Source: a candidate division WWE3 bacterium
GTDB taxonomy: Bacteria > Patescibacteriota > WWE3 > JAUXAW01
DNA: 37,823 nt
Reading direction: 5' to 3'
Assembly (NCBI GenBank): GCA_030619715.1
Contig: JAUXAW010000006.1
Span: 1-37,823, forward strand
Shown: in pieces, positions 17,153 to 24,455 of the stretch
Numbering within the stretch: the first letter of the stretch is position 1
Layout of the letters: each line of letters starts with the position of its first letter
The notes under the pieces: generated by a model
Seen by the model: only the letters and a program-made list of their open reading frames with translations
What the model was told of the DNA's origin: nothing
Database searches by the model: none
Position numbers and translations under genes: made by a program

Positions 17153-18423
17153 AGTTTCAAAATCTTTTCAAACTTCCCTTTATCCTTAAATGGCCCGACG
17201 ATTCCTAAATTCAGCCGATCTTCCCGCAAAAGGTCTCGAGCAACGGATTTAATTTCGGTCGCGGAAACCGTCTCGATACGTTGATTATACCCCTCGGGAC
17301 CAATCATTTCCTCCCCAAAGAGCTCTCTAAACCCAAACCAACCACCCAGAGCGTCGCTGGTTTCCACCGAAAGCAGCGTTTTTCCTTTGACATATTCCTT
17401 AGCTTTTCTAAGTTCTTTGCCGCCAACTTTCTCACCAGTCAGTCTAACAAACTCAGCGAAAATGGCCTCAATTGCCTTCTCCGCCCGATCGGTGTCAACC
17501 CCTGCCCGAGCGAACCACAACCCCGTATCAAGACACTCCCAGTTACTCGAACTGACATAGTAGGCCAACCCCAACTCCTCGCGGATTTTGCGGAACAGGC
17601 GGCTGCTCATTCCCTGGCCAAGAATAGTGTTGAGAAGGTCCAGGGCATAACGACGCTCGTCGTACCGATCAAAACTCTTGACCCCCAAACAAAGATGGGT
17701 TTGTTTTGTTTCATCGCTATCCAAATGAATTCGCGGCTTCTTTTGAAACTCCCTAAACGGCTCTGTGGTAGTCCTAGCAAAAGCTTCGCCCTTGACAAAA
17801 TCTTTGTAAAAGGCGGAAACCTGAGAGTTAATCTTTTCAACATCCACATTCCCCGCAGCAACAATAACCATCCTCTCTGGGGAATAATTGTGTTTCACAA
17901 ACTGCAGCATCTGCTGCCGGGTGATGCTACTCACCGTTTTTTTAGTTCCAATGACCCTTCTACCAACCGGCTGGCTGCCCCAGACAAACTCCAAAAAATC
18001 GCGCAAAAGTCTGGCCGGGGGGTTGTCCTGATACATGTTAATCTCTTCGATGACATTCCCCCGCTCAATCTCCAAATCTTTTTTGGGAAACCTCATATTG
18101 AGAGAAATATCCATCACAATATCCAAAATTTTTTCAACCTGAGAGCTGGCTGCCTTGGCCCAGTAATTGGTGTAATCGAAGCTTGTCCACGCATTGGTTA
18201 CGCCACCCAAACCCTCGATTTCTTCGGTAATCTGGTTACGTCGCGGACGGTTTTTAGTTCCCTTAAAAACATTGTGCTCGATAAAGTGGGAGATACCGGC
18301 CAGACGAGGTTTTTCGTGACGCGAGCCAACCCCGACCATCACCATTACCGTCGCCGAGGGAGAATCGGGTTTTGGAACGGCGACGATACGCAGACCATTT
18401 TTGAGAGTAGTTTTTTTATACAT
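17149..18423 (-). CDS. M16 family zinc metallopeptidase
   Basis: HFIEH motif in GISHFIEHNVFKGTKNR; NVIEEINMYQDNP; start MYKKTTLKNGLRI with RBS taaaggaac. Confidence 0.92.
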   Translation of the reverse strand: MYKKTTLKNGLRIVAVPKPDSPSATVMVMVGVGSRHEKPRLAGISHFIEHNVFKGTKNRPRRNQITEEIEGLGGVTNAWTSFDYTNYWAKAASSQVEKILDIVMDISLNMRFPKKDLEIERGNVIEEINMYQDNPPARLLRDFLEFVWGSQPVGRRVIGTKKTVSSITRQQMLQFVKHNYSPERMVIVAAGNVDVEKINSQVSAFYKDFVKGEAFARTTTEPFREFQKKPRIHLDSDETKQTHLCLGVKSFDRYDERRYALDLLNTILGQGMSSRLFRKIREELGLAYYVSSSNWECLDTGLWFARAGVDTDRAEKAIEAIFAEFVRLTGEKVGGKELRKAKEYVKGKTLLSVETSDALGGWFGFRELFGEEMIGPEGYNQRIETVSATEIKSVARDLLREDRLNLGIVGPFKDKGKFEKILKL

Positions 18424-18468
18424 ATTGTGAGTTCCTTTACGAAAAAGTATAATGGTAACCAACTGCCA

Positions 18469-19092
18469 ATGCAAGGTTACAAAAATCTCCTCAGTTATAA
18501 ACTATCCAAGATAGCATTCGACTTGACCTGGGAGTTGGTTCCAATCATTTACCCCGCTCCGGAAGACAGTCGTCAGCGAAGCCAACTTAAGCAGGCAGCA
18601 CGGTCTTTAAAGCAGAATAACGTTGAGGGCTCCGAGGAGCGAAGCCTTTCCAGCAAACTGAAACTTTGGGATGTAGCTCGGGCTTCCGGCGGTGAACTAA
18701 TTGAGGATTGCGAAGACTTTATGAGGCAAAACAACATCCCCCGCTGGAATAAGGACGATCCGCGCTTGATGAGGCTGCGCGCAGAGCTGGAGGGATATCG
18801 TCCTCGCTCTATTTCCTCTAGTACTTCTGGTACTCCTGGTACTCCTCCCGCCAAGATAACGGTGGCCAGTGTTCTGCAAGTGCTCAGAGGAACAAGAAGT
18901 ACCAGAGGTACAAGGGGCGTCAGACTAACGAGAGAAGAACTAGAGATAGTCTTGAATTACCTCCTGGACGTACTGATTCGCTGCGGATATTTGCTGGACA
19001 GGCAGATAGACGCCGTCGAGAAGAAACACCAAACTGAAGGTGGTTATCGAGAGAAGCTTTACAGAAGACGCAAACAGTATCGTGGTTACTGA
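18469..19092 (+). CDS. Four-helix bundle protein (S23/intervening-sequence-protein family) with repeat-derived insertion
   Basis: MQGYKNLLSYKLSKIAFDLTWELV...SQLKQAARSLKQNNVEGSEERS...LWDVARASGGELIEDCEDFMRQN follows the four-helix bundle pattern. TATAAT at 18449-18454 suggests a near-leaderless mRNA. Confidence 0.65.
   Translation: MQGYKNLLSYKLSKIAFDLTWELVPIIYPAPEDSRQRSQLKQAARSLKQNNVEGSEERSLSSKLKLWDVARASGGELIEDCEDFMRQNNIPRWNKDDPRLMRLRAELEGYRPRSISSSTSGTPGTPPAKITVASVLQVLRGTRSTRGTRGVRLTREELEIVLNYLLDVLIRCGYLLDRQIDAVEKKHQTEGGYREKLYRRRKQYRGY
18816..18917. repeat. Period-9 repeat (GGTACTYCT) in two inverted arms inside a CDS
   Basis: tctagtacttctggtactcctggtactcctcc (18818-18849) and gaggaacaagaagtaccagaggtacaagg. 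Confidence 0.75.
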
Positions 19093-19111
19093 AATCTGTT
19101 AAAATCAAGGT

Positions 19112-20530
19112 ATGGATATTAAACTGAAAAAAATTGGAGTTAATAAATATCAACTGGAAAAAGTTCCGGGAATGAGGGCCGAGGCGGTGATCTACGTCAA
19201 GCCTTCGATGCTCGATCAGATTAGAAAAGACCGCTCGCTGATGCAGTTGGCCGAGGCGGCAATGCTTCCCAGGGTTGTCTCTCCTCTAGTGGGGATGCCG
19301 GACATTCACGAGGGCTTTGGTTTGCCCATCGGCGGCGTAATGGCCACCACCGGTCTGATCTCCGCCGGGGCGGTCGGGATGGACATCAACTGTGGCGTCC
19401 GCCTGGTGGCGACTAATTTGGAACACGATCCCAAGGTCTTCACAACCGAAAATTTGAGAACTCTAGTCAGAAAAATTGAACGGGTGATCCCCGTTGGGGT
19501 CGGGAGTCAGCGAAAAAAGCTTCCGGCAAAAATTACTCTTAGGGATGTGGTTCTGGGCGGGGCGGAGTTTGTCGTTAGGGCCGGTTACGGAAAATTGTCC
19601 GACCTTGAATCAATCGAAGAGGGAGGAAAACTTGAAGGCGCTCGCTTTGAAGCTCTGACTCCCAAGGCAACCAAAAGAGCTCGGTTCCAAGTTGGCACGC
19701 TGGGTTCGGGAAATCATTTCATCGAAATCCAGAGAGTAGCCAAGGTCTTCGACCCACTGATAGCCAAAGTTTTCGGGCTGCGAGAAAATCAAATCTGTTT
19801 GATGATTCACTGCGGCTCAAGGGCTTTGGGTCACCAAACCTGCACCGATTACAGCGAGATTCTTTGGCGAGCACGGGATAAATACAAAATTGAGGTCCCA
19901 CGAAAGGGTCTGGCGGCTCTGCCGATCGAAACTTCTGAAGGTCAGGACTACTTTGCCGCCATGGTTGCCAGCGTCAACTTCGCCTTCGCCAACCGCCAAC
20001 TAATTATGTTCGACTTGGAGCGACTGCTGGTACATTTCTTTGGCCCCCAGACCCGGTTTAATCTTGTCTATGACATCGCCCATAATATAGCGAAGTGGGA
20101 ACCCTTCGACTCCGCTCAGGGTAAAGAGCTTTTAATTCACCGCAAAGGGGCGACGCGAGCGTTACCGGCAGGACATCCTAAAAATCCACAGAAGTATATG
20201 ACAACGGGACATCCGGCCCTGGTTCCCGGCAGCATGGGGACGCCTTCTTATGTTTTGGTCGGACTGGACAAAGCCCGCGAAACTTTTTATTCCGTCAATC
20301 ACGGGGCCGGTCGGACGATGAGCCGCAAGCAGGCCCGAAGAACCATACAGCAAAAAGAGTTTGTCCAGAAAATGGGTGCGATTGTCTACAATCTACCCTT
20401 TAGAAAAATTGCCGACGAGGCCCCCCAGGCCTACAAAGACATTAATGCCGTCGTCGAGACTCTGGTCGAGGCCGGCCTAACGAAAAAAGTTGTCAAGCTA
20501 GAACCTCTGGCAGTAGTTAAGGGTGATTAG
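19112..20530 (+). CDS. rtcB: RNA-splicing ligase RtcB
   Basis: AVGMDINCGVRL, TLGSGNHFIEIQ, IHCGSRALGHQ, YDIAHNIAKWE, HRKGATRALPAGHP, SMGTPSYVLVG, VNHGAGRTMSR. Confidence 0.96.
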   Translation: MDIKLKKIGVNKYQLEKVPGMRAEAVIYVKPSMLDQIRKDRSLMQLAEAAMLPRVVSPLVGMPDIHEGFGLPIGGVMATTGLISAGAVGMDINCGVRLVATNLEHDPKVFTTENLRTLVRKIERVIPVGVGSQRKKLPAKITLRDVVLGGAEFVVRAGYGKLSDLESIEEGGKLEGARFEALTPKATKRARFQVGTLGSGNHFIEIQRVAKVFDPLIAKVFGLRENQICLMIHCGSRALGHQTCTDYSEILWRARDKYKIEVPRKGLAALPIETSEGQDYFAAMVASVNFAFANRQLIMFDLERLLVHFFGPQTRFNLVYDIAHNIAKWEPFDSAQGKELLIHRKGATRALPAGHPKNPQKYMTTGHPALVPGSMGTPSYVLVGLDKARETFYSVNHGAGRTMSRKQARRTIQQKEFVQKMGAIVYNLPFRKIADEAPQAYKDINAVVETLVEAGLTKKVVKLEPLAVVKGD

Positions 20531-20566
20531 AAGAGAGCCTGCACCGACCCGCCAGAGGCGGGGAGG

Positions 20567-20653
20567 TGGTGGGCAAGGAGAGAATCGAACTCTCATGGTG
20601 TCACCACCACACGATTTTGAGTCGTGCGCGTCTGCCAATTCCGCCACTTGCCC
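20567..20653 (-). tRNA. tRNA-Leu (anticodon CAA), CCA encoded
   Basis: GGGCAAG-TGGCGGAATTGGCAGACGCG-CACGA-CTCAAAA-TCGTG-variable arm-GAGAGTTCGATTCTC-CTTGCCC-A-CCA on the minus strand. Confidence 0.95.
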
Positions 20654-20706
20654 TCAAATATCAGAGCCAATTATACCAAAAAACAGCTTGATTTGCAAAA
20701 AGGGTA

Positions 20707-22017
20707 TTACCCACCCCGCACCGTTTCCGCCTCATAAAACTTCGTTCTTTCCCCCCGAAAATACAGATCAATTTCGCCGGTGGGGCCGTTGCGGTGCTTG
20801 GAGATCAGAAGTTTAATTTCCGAACGGTTTTCCGGATCGGGACGATACAAAAACATCACCACATCCGCCTCTTGTTCAATCGAGCCGCTCTCGCGAAGAT
20901 CGGAAAGTTGGGGAATTCGCGAGGTGCGGGATTCGATTGCCCGCGAAAGCTGAGCGCAGGCAAGAACCGGGACCTTAAGTTCACGAGCCATGTTTTTGAG
21001 GGCCTGAGAAATTTCGGATACTTCTTGTACTCGATTTTCAAGGCCTCGTCCGTGAAGCAATTGCAAGTAATCAACGATGAAAAGTTTGACCCCGTGCTCC
21101 ATCTGCAGCCGCCGCGCCTTGGTCCGCATCCCCAAAATATTCAAGCCGGGAGTGTCGTCAACAAAAATCGGTGCCTCGGCTAACTCCCCCATTGCCTCAC
21201 CAATGCGGGCAAAATCCTCCTCCTCGAGGTTGCCAGTAGTAATCCGCCAGGCATCAACATCAGCCTGGGCCGACAGCATCCGGTCGACCAGCTGCTCGCG
21301 GCTCATCTCCAGAGAAAAAACGCCGACGGGAGTTTTTTGCGCGACGGCGGCATATTGGGCAATATTGGCGGCCATTGAACTTTTTCCGATGCTAGGCCTG
21401 GCCGCCAGAATGATTAAATTCGACTCCTGCAGACCGGACAACTTGCGGTCCAAAGTTTTAAAGCCGGTCGAAACACCGCGCAGACCCTCACCTTTTTTGT
21501 GGAGCTCATCGAGACGGTCAAAGGAGACCTCCAACGTTTGCTTGATCGGAACAAAATATTCGCGCAAAAAATCCTGAGAAACCTTAAAAAGGGTCCGCTC
21601 AGCTTTGTCGATCAGCTCCGCGCACTCAGTTCCCTCCTCGTAGCCCATCTCCGCAATCCGCGAGGCCGAGGCGATTAGCTCACGCTTGACAAAATTATCC
21701 TTGACGATACGCCCGTAATACTCAATGTTCGCCGCCGTCGGCACCGAGGCCGCCAGCTCCGAAAGATATCCCACTCCCCCCACCTTACTTAAAAGCTTCT
21801 TTTTCTTGAGTTCGTCGGGAACGGTGACCATATCCGCCGGTTCGCGCTTTTCGTACAACGAAAGAATCGCGGCATAAACCTGGCCGTGGGCGTCTTTGTA
21901 AAACTGTTCGGGACGCAAAAACTCCGCCACCTGGACAATGGCGTCTTTGTCAATGAGCAGAGCACCCAACACTGATCTTTCTGCTTCTAAATTCTGAGGA
22001 GGCAAACGTTCAGGCAT
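20707..22017 (-). CDS. dnaB: Replicative DNA helicase DnaB
   Basis: PPQNLEAERSVLGALLID; LIILAARPSIGKSSMAANIA; SLEMSREQLVDRML; VDYLQLL; HRNGPTGEIDLYF. Confidence 0.96.
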   Translation of the reverse strand: MPERLPPQNLEAERSVLGALLIDKDAIVQVAEFLRPEQFYKDAHGQVYAAILSLYEKREPADMVTVPDELKKKKLLSKVGGVGYLSELAASVPTAANIEYYGRIVKDNFVKRELIASASRIAEMGYEEGTECAELIDKAERTLFKVSQDFLREYFVPIKQTLEVSFDRLDELHKKGEGLRGVSTGFKTLDRKLSGLQESNLIILAARPSIGKSSMAANIAQYAAVAQKTPVGVFSLEMSREQLVDRMLSAQADVDAWRITTGNLEEEDFARIGEAMGELAEAPIFVDDTPGLNILGMRTKARRLQMEHGVKLFIVDYLQLLHGRGLENRVQEVSEISQALKNMARELKVPVLACAQLSRAIESRTSRIPQLSDLRESGSIEQEADVVMFLYRPDPENRSEIKLLISKHRNGPTGEIDLYFRGERTKFYEAETVRGG

Positions 22018-22021
22018 GTCT

Positions 22022-22672
22022 TTACTTGGTTCTTTCTAAAACCACAACTTCTGTGTCTTCGGGCAAATTGCTTTTGGTGATTTTAAGCTTTTTCTCGCGC
22101 CGCACATTTTCTTCGCCCATTTGCTCTAAAAATTTCTCAACGGGATCTAGTTTTTTGGAAAGACCGGTCAGTTCAGGAATTTGGTAGTGCATCGGGACGA
22201 CTATTTTCGGCTCCAACTGGGCAACAACCTCGGCGGCGGTCTCGGCGTTGATCGTATAGATCCCACCGACGGGAACCATCAAAATATCAACCGCATTCAG
22301 CTCCTCCACCTGATCGTGTTCCAGCTTGTGACCAAGATCGCCCAGATGAACCAGGGAAAGATCGTCCATCTCGATCAGATAGAGCACAATCCTCCCACGT
22401 TCAGCACCTTTTTTGTTGTCATGGAAAGCCTTGATACCAAAGACGCGAACGCCCTTGACCTCATACTCCCCCGGTCCAGAGATAACAAACGGCTCACCCT
22501 TAACTCCCTTAACAAAGTTGTGGTCGGTGTGCTCGTGCGAAACGGTCACAATGTCCGCCTCGACTTTGGGAAACTCAAACCCAGTTTCTTTCGGATCAAA
22601 AGGATCGGTCACAACCGTGACATCCTTGCCCTTGATTTTAAAACTCGAATGCCCCAAAAACGAAATTTCCAT
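22022..22672 (-). CDS. MBL-fold metal-dependent hydrolase (UlaG-like)
   Basis: MEISFLGHSSFKIKGKDVTVVTDPFDP; VSHEHTDHNF; HLGDLGH; PMHYQIP. Start chosen at 22672, inside the 22022-22891 ORF. Confidence 0.88.
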   Translation of the reverse strand: MEISFLGHSSFKIKGKDVTVVTDPFDPKETGFEFPKVEADIVTVSHEHTDHNFVKGVKGEPFVISGPGEYEVKGVRVFGIKAFHDNKKGAERGRIVLYLIEMDDLSLVHLGDLGHKLEHDQVEELNAVDILMVPVGGIYTINAETAAEVVAQLEPKIVVPMHYQIPELTGLSKKLDPVEKFLEQMGEENVRREKKLKITKSNLPEDTEVVVLERTK

Positions 22673-22799
22673 AGTTCGATGATAACAAAATAATGAGAGG
22701 TTGACAAGAGGGAAAACGGCTGGCGCCGACCAATAGAATATGTTATAGTTAACAAGACCGTTAGGAGGGGTAATAACCGCCAAAAGAAAGGGAGGGAAA

Positions 22800-23234
22800 A
22801 TGTCAAAATGGGAAAGGGATCTTGGACCCTGGATTCGCTTTCTGAATGGCGTCATAGAAAGGCTAAAAGAAACCGATCCAAAGTTTAGCATCTATACAGA
22901 CGGACCTTGGCACGGTTTTGGGCCTATCTGGATGCGCCACTTTAAGCGAAAAACTGGGGGACTCCCGAGGGGCGTTGCCGTCAAATGGGAAACGATCTAC
23001 ATTTTGTTTTTGCCAACGATGTTTGATGGTGTCCCTCTGGACCCCAACAGACTCCCCATGTGCCAGATAAAAGAGATGGAGAGAGATTTTAAACAGTCCT
23101 CTGCACTAATGCTTCACCAGGTCCATAAGCTAGCCGGTGAGAGCTGGCGCAATGCTTGGGAAGAGGTGAAGGCTACGTGGGAGGCGAAGGGTCGTGAGGT
23201 TCCCAGTTTCGAAGAGTTTCTCCAAGAAGATTGA
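22800..23234 (+). CDS. Hypothetical protein (144 aa)
   Basis: RBS aaagggagggaaa-ATG; upstream TGTTATAGT extended -10; followed by intrinsic terminator. Confidence 0.75.
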   Translation: MSKWERDLGPWIRFLNGVIERLKETDPKFSIYTDGPWHGFGPIWMRHFKRKTGGLPRGVAVKWETIYILFLPTMFDGVPLDPNRLPMCQIKEMERDFKQSSALMLHQVHKLAGESWRNAWEEVKATWEAKGREVPSFEEFLQED

Positions 23235-23255
23235 GATGGCAGGGCCCCACATAGG

Positions 23256-23290
23256 CTCGGAGGATGTACTATCTCCTCCGAGTTTTTCTT
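23256..23290 (+). terminator. Intrinsic terminator
   Basis: CTCGGAGGA-tgtactatc-TCCTCCGAG-TTTTTCTT. Confidence 0.92.
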
Positions 23291-23297
23291 TGCGGCA

Positions 23298-23348
23298 AGA
23301 AACAAAATAGCGGATCGAGGGTGAAAATGAAACTCACCGACGATCCGC
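23298..23348 (-). terminator. Intrinsic terminator
   Basis: Minus strand GCGGATCG...CGATCCGC with inner GGTGA/TCACC, then TATTTTGTTTCTT. Confidence 0.75.
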
Positions 23349-23379
23349 TTCCGCTGGATGTACAAAGCTCCCGGTACCC

Positions 23380-23616
23380 TTACTGCGCTGGCCCTCTTTG
23401 GCGGCCATGGCGTATCCGCACCCCAGCGGTGGGCCACGCTCGCAACCAGGCTGAACACCCACCATTGACCCCACGCGGTTTCTGGCGAGGGTGGGTGGCT
23501 GCTGGACGCGGGCGGACGATCACCGGCTCCTCCACCCTAGGCTTCTCAGCGCGCTGGAAAAACCGATCCCATAACCGCCGCAGGAAACTACGTACCTGAT
23601 CGAAAAACTCTCGCAT
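23380..23616 (-). CDS. Hypothetical protein (78 aa)
   Basis: RBS aaaggagagaaagaccaATG; own consensus-like promoter at 23680-23708 and terminator. Confidence 0.65.
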   Translation of the reverse strand: MREFFDQVRSFLRRLWDRFFQRAEKPRVEEPVIVRPRPAATHPRQKPRGVNGGCSAWLRAWPTAGVRIRHGRQRGPAQ

Positions 23617-23679
23617 TGGTCTTTCTCTCCTTTCGCTATGAATGATTGACCCGCCGATCTTCCGGATTTGCGTAGTCTA

Positions 23680-23708
23680 TTTATACCACAAACCAACCCT
23701 CCTGTCAA
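23680..23708 (-). promoter_or_regulatory. Promoter TTGACA-17-TATAAA with extended -10 TGG
   Basis: tgtcaa 23703-23708; tttata 23680-23685. Confidence 0.78.
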
Positions 23709-23724
23709 GTGCTAGAGGACAGAC

Positions 23725-23753
23725 TTGACACGGTTTTAAAATTGTGTTATTTT
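23725..23753 (+). promoter_or_regulatory. Promoter TTGACA-17-TATTTT with extended -10 TGT, driving the T-box leader
   Basis: ttgaca 23725-23730; tatttt 23748-23753. Confidence 0.7.
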
Positions 23754-23759
23754 ATAGTC

Positions 23760-24090
23760 ACAATTTAACCAAAGGCGCTAATTATCAAGGAATAGTAGGT
23801 TGGGAGGTGGGTTGCTAGCGAGTCAACGACGGTGGAAGGTTGACAACCACGAGCAAGCCGAACACGCCTTGAGACCCTAAGAGAAAATCGAAGGGGCGCT
23901 GCTCGGGGGAAATACCGAGACGGTAAGTTCGGCCGTAATAAATGGACACCCGGTGTCGTAAAAACGGAGCCGGGATTGAGTGGTCAGACTGAGCAATCGG
24001 TTTGGCAACAAGGATGGGACCGCGGAGGTTCAAAAAGGCCTTCGTTCCTTTATCACGAAAGTGGTAGGTGAACGAGGGCTTTTTGCGTTT
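23760..24090 (+). promoter_or_regulatory. T-box riboswitch (leader RNA), predicted histidine specificity
   Basis: Stem I base TCAAGG(23785-23790)/CCTTGA(23867-23872); AATAGTA loop-E side; GTGGGTTG/CAACCAC; AG-bulge-like GCGAG; TCAAC-gacGGTGGAAG-GTTGA distal loop; specifier GAA-CAC (23863-23865); T-box AAGGATGGGACCGCGG (24010-24025) with antiterminator AAGGA/TCCTT + 7-nt bulge UGGGACC + GCGGAGG/CCTTCGT; competing terminator GCCTTCGTTC/GAACGAGGGC + TTTTT. Confidence 0.9.
24038..24084 (+). terminator. T-box conditional intrinsic terminator
   Basis: GCCTTCGTTC(24038-24047)/GAACGAGGGC(24070-24079), inner TATCAC-GAAA-GTGGTA, then TTTTT. Confidence 0.88.
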
Positions 24091-24122
24091 AGCCCTCAAA
24101 ATACAAAGAAAGGAGGTTGAGG

Positions 24123-24317
24123 ATGAGCTTAGAACAGGTGGTGGAAATCAGAGGTAGGCTGTGGCAGATTCTGGCAGATCTCAGATCCCTGGCGAAAGAC
24201 AACAAAGCCAGCAATAAGGCCCCATTCAGTAACGAGCGTCTAGCCGACGCAATCGGCATCATCAAAGACGAGCTGGGATGCCACGTAAAACCACCGGGGC
24301 CGCTGAGCCCCCACTAG
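24123..24317 (+). CDS. Hypothetical small protein (64 aa), first ORF behind the T-box
   Basis: RBS aaaggaggttgagg-ATGAGC; MSLEQVVEIRGRLWQILADLRSLAKDNKASNKAPFSNERLADAIGIIKDELGCHVKPPGPLSPH. Confidence 0.65.
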   Translation: MSLEQVVEIRGRLWQILADLRSLAKDNKASNKAPFSNERLADAIGIIKDELGCHVKPPGPLSPH

Positions 24318-24335
24318 ACAAAGAAGGGGAGGGGA

Positions 24336-24398
24336 ACGAGGGGTAGGAGAGGAAGTCTAAAGCTTGCACTAAAGGGCTTCCTCCCTACTCCCCCATCA
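24336..24398 (+). terminator. Long purine/pyrimidine hairpin after the 64-aa ORF
   Basis: gaggggtaggagaggaag ... cttcctccctactccccc imperfect long stem; only a weak T-run after it. Confidence 0.4.
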
Positions 24399-24455
24399 CA
24401 TTTTAGATAATTGAAGAACAAGAATCAAAAGTGTTAGGATGAAGGAGGATTAATT

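Noticed and set aside
17281-18468. First part of plus ORF 17281..19092
   Set aside because: Antisense to the M16 peptidase gene; only the portion from 18469 matches the four-helix bundle family.
23760-24090. RNase P RNA or tmRNA as alternative identities for the structured RNA
   Set aside because: No GAGGAAAGUCC/ACAGAA-type RNase P core, no tRNA-like 3' end with tag ORF. The T-box motifs match instead.
23815-24099. Minus-strand 94-aa ORF across the T-box region
   Set aside because: It starts with TTG without RBS or promoter and lies wholly antisense to a structure explained in detail as a T-box leader; the open frame is likely incidental.
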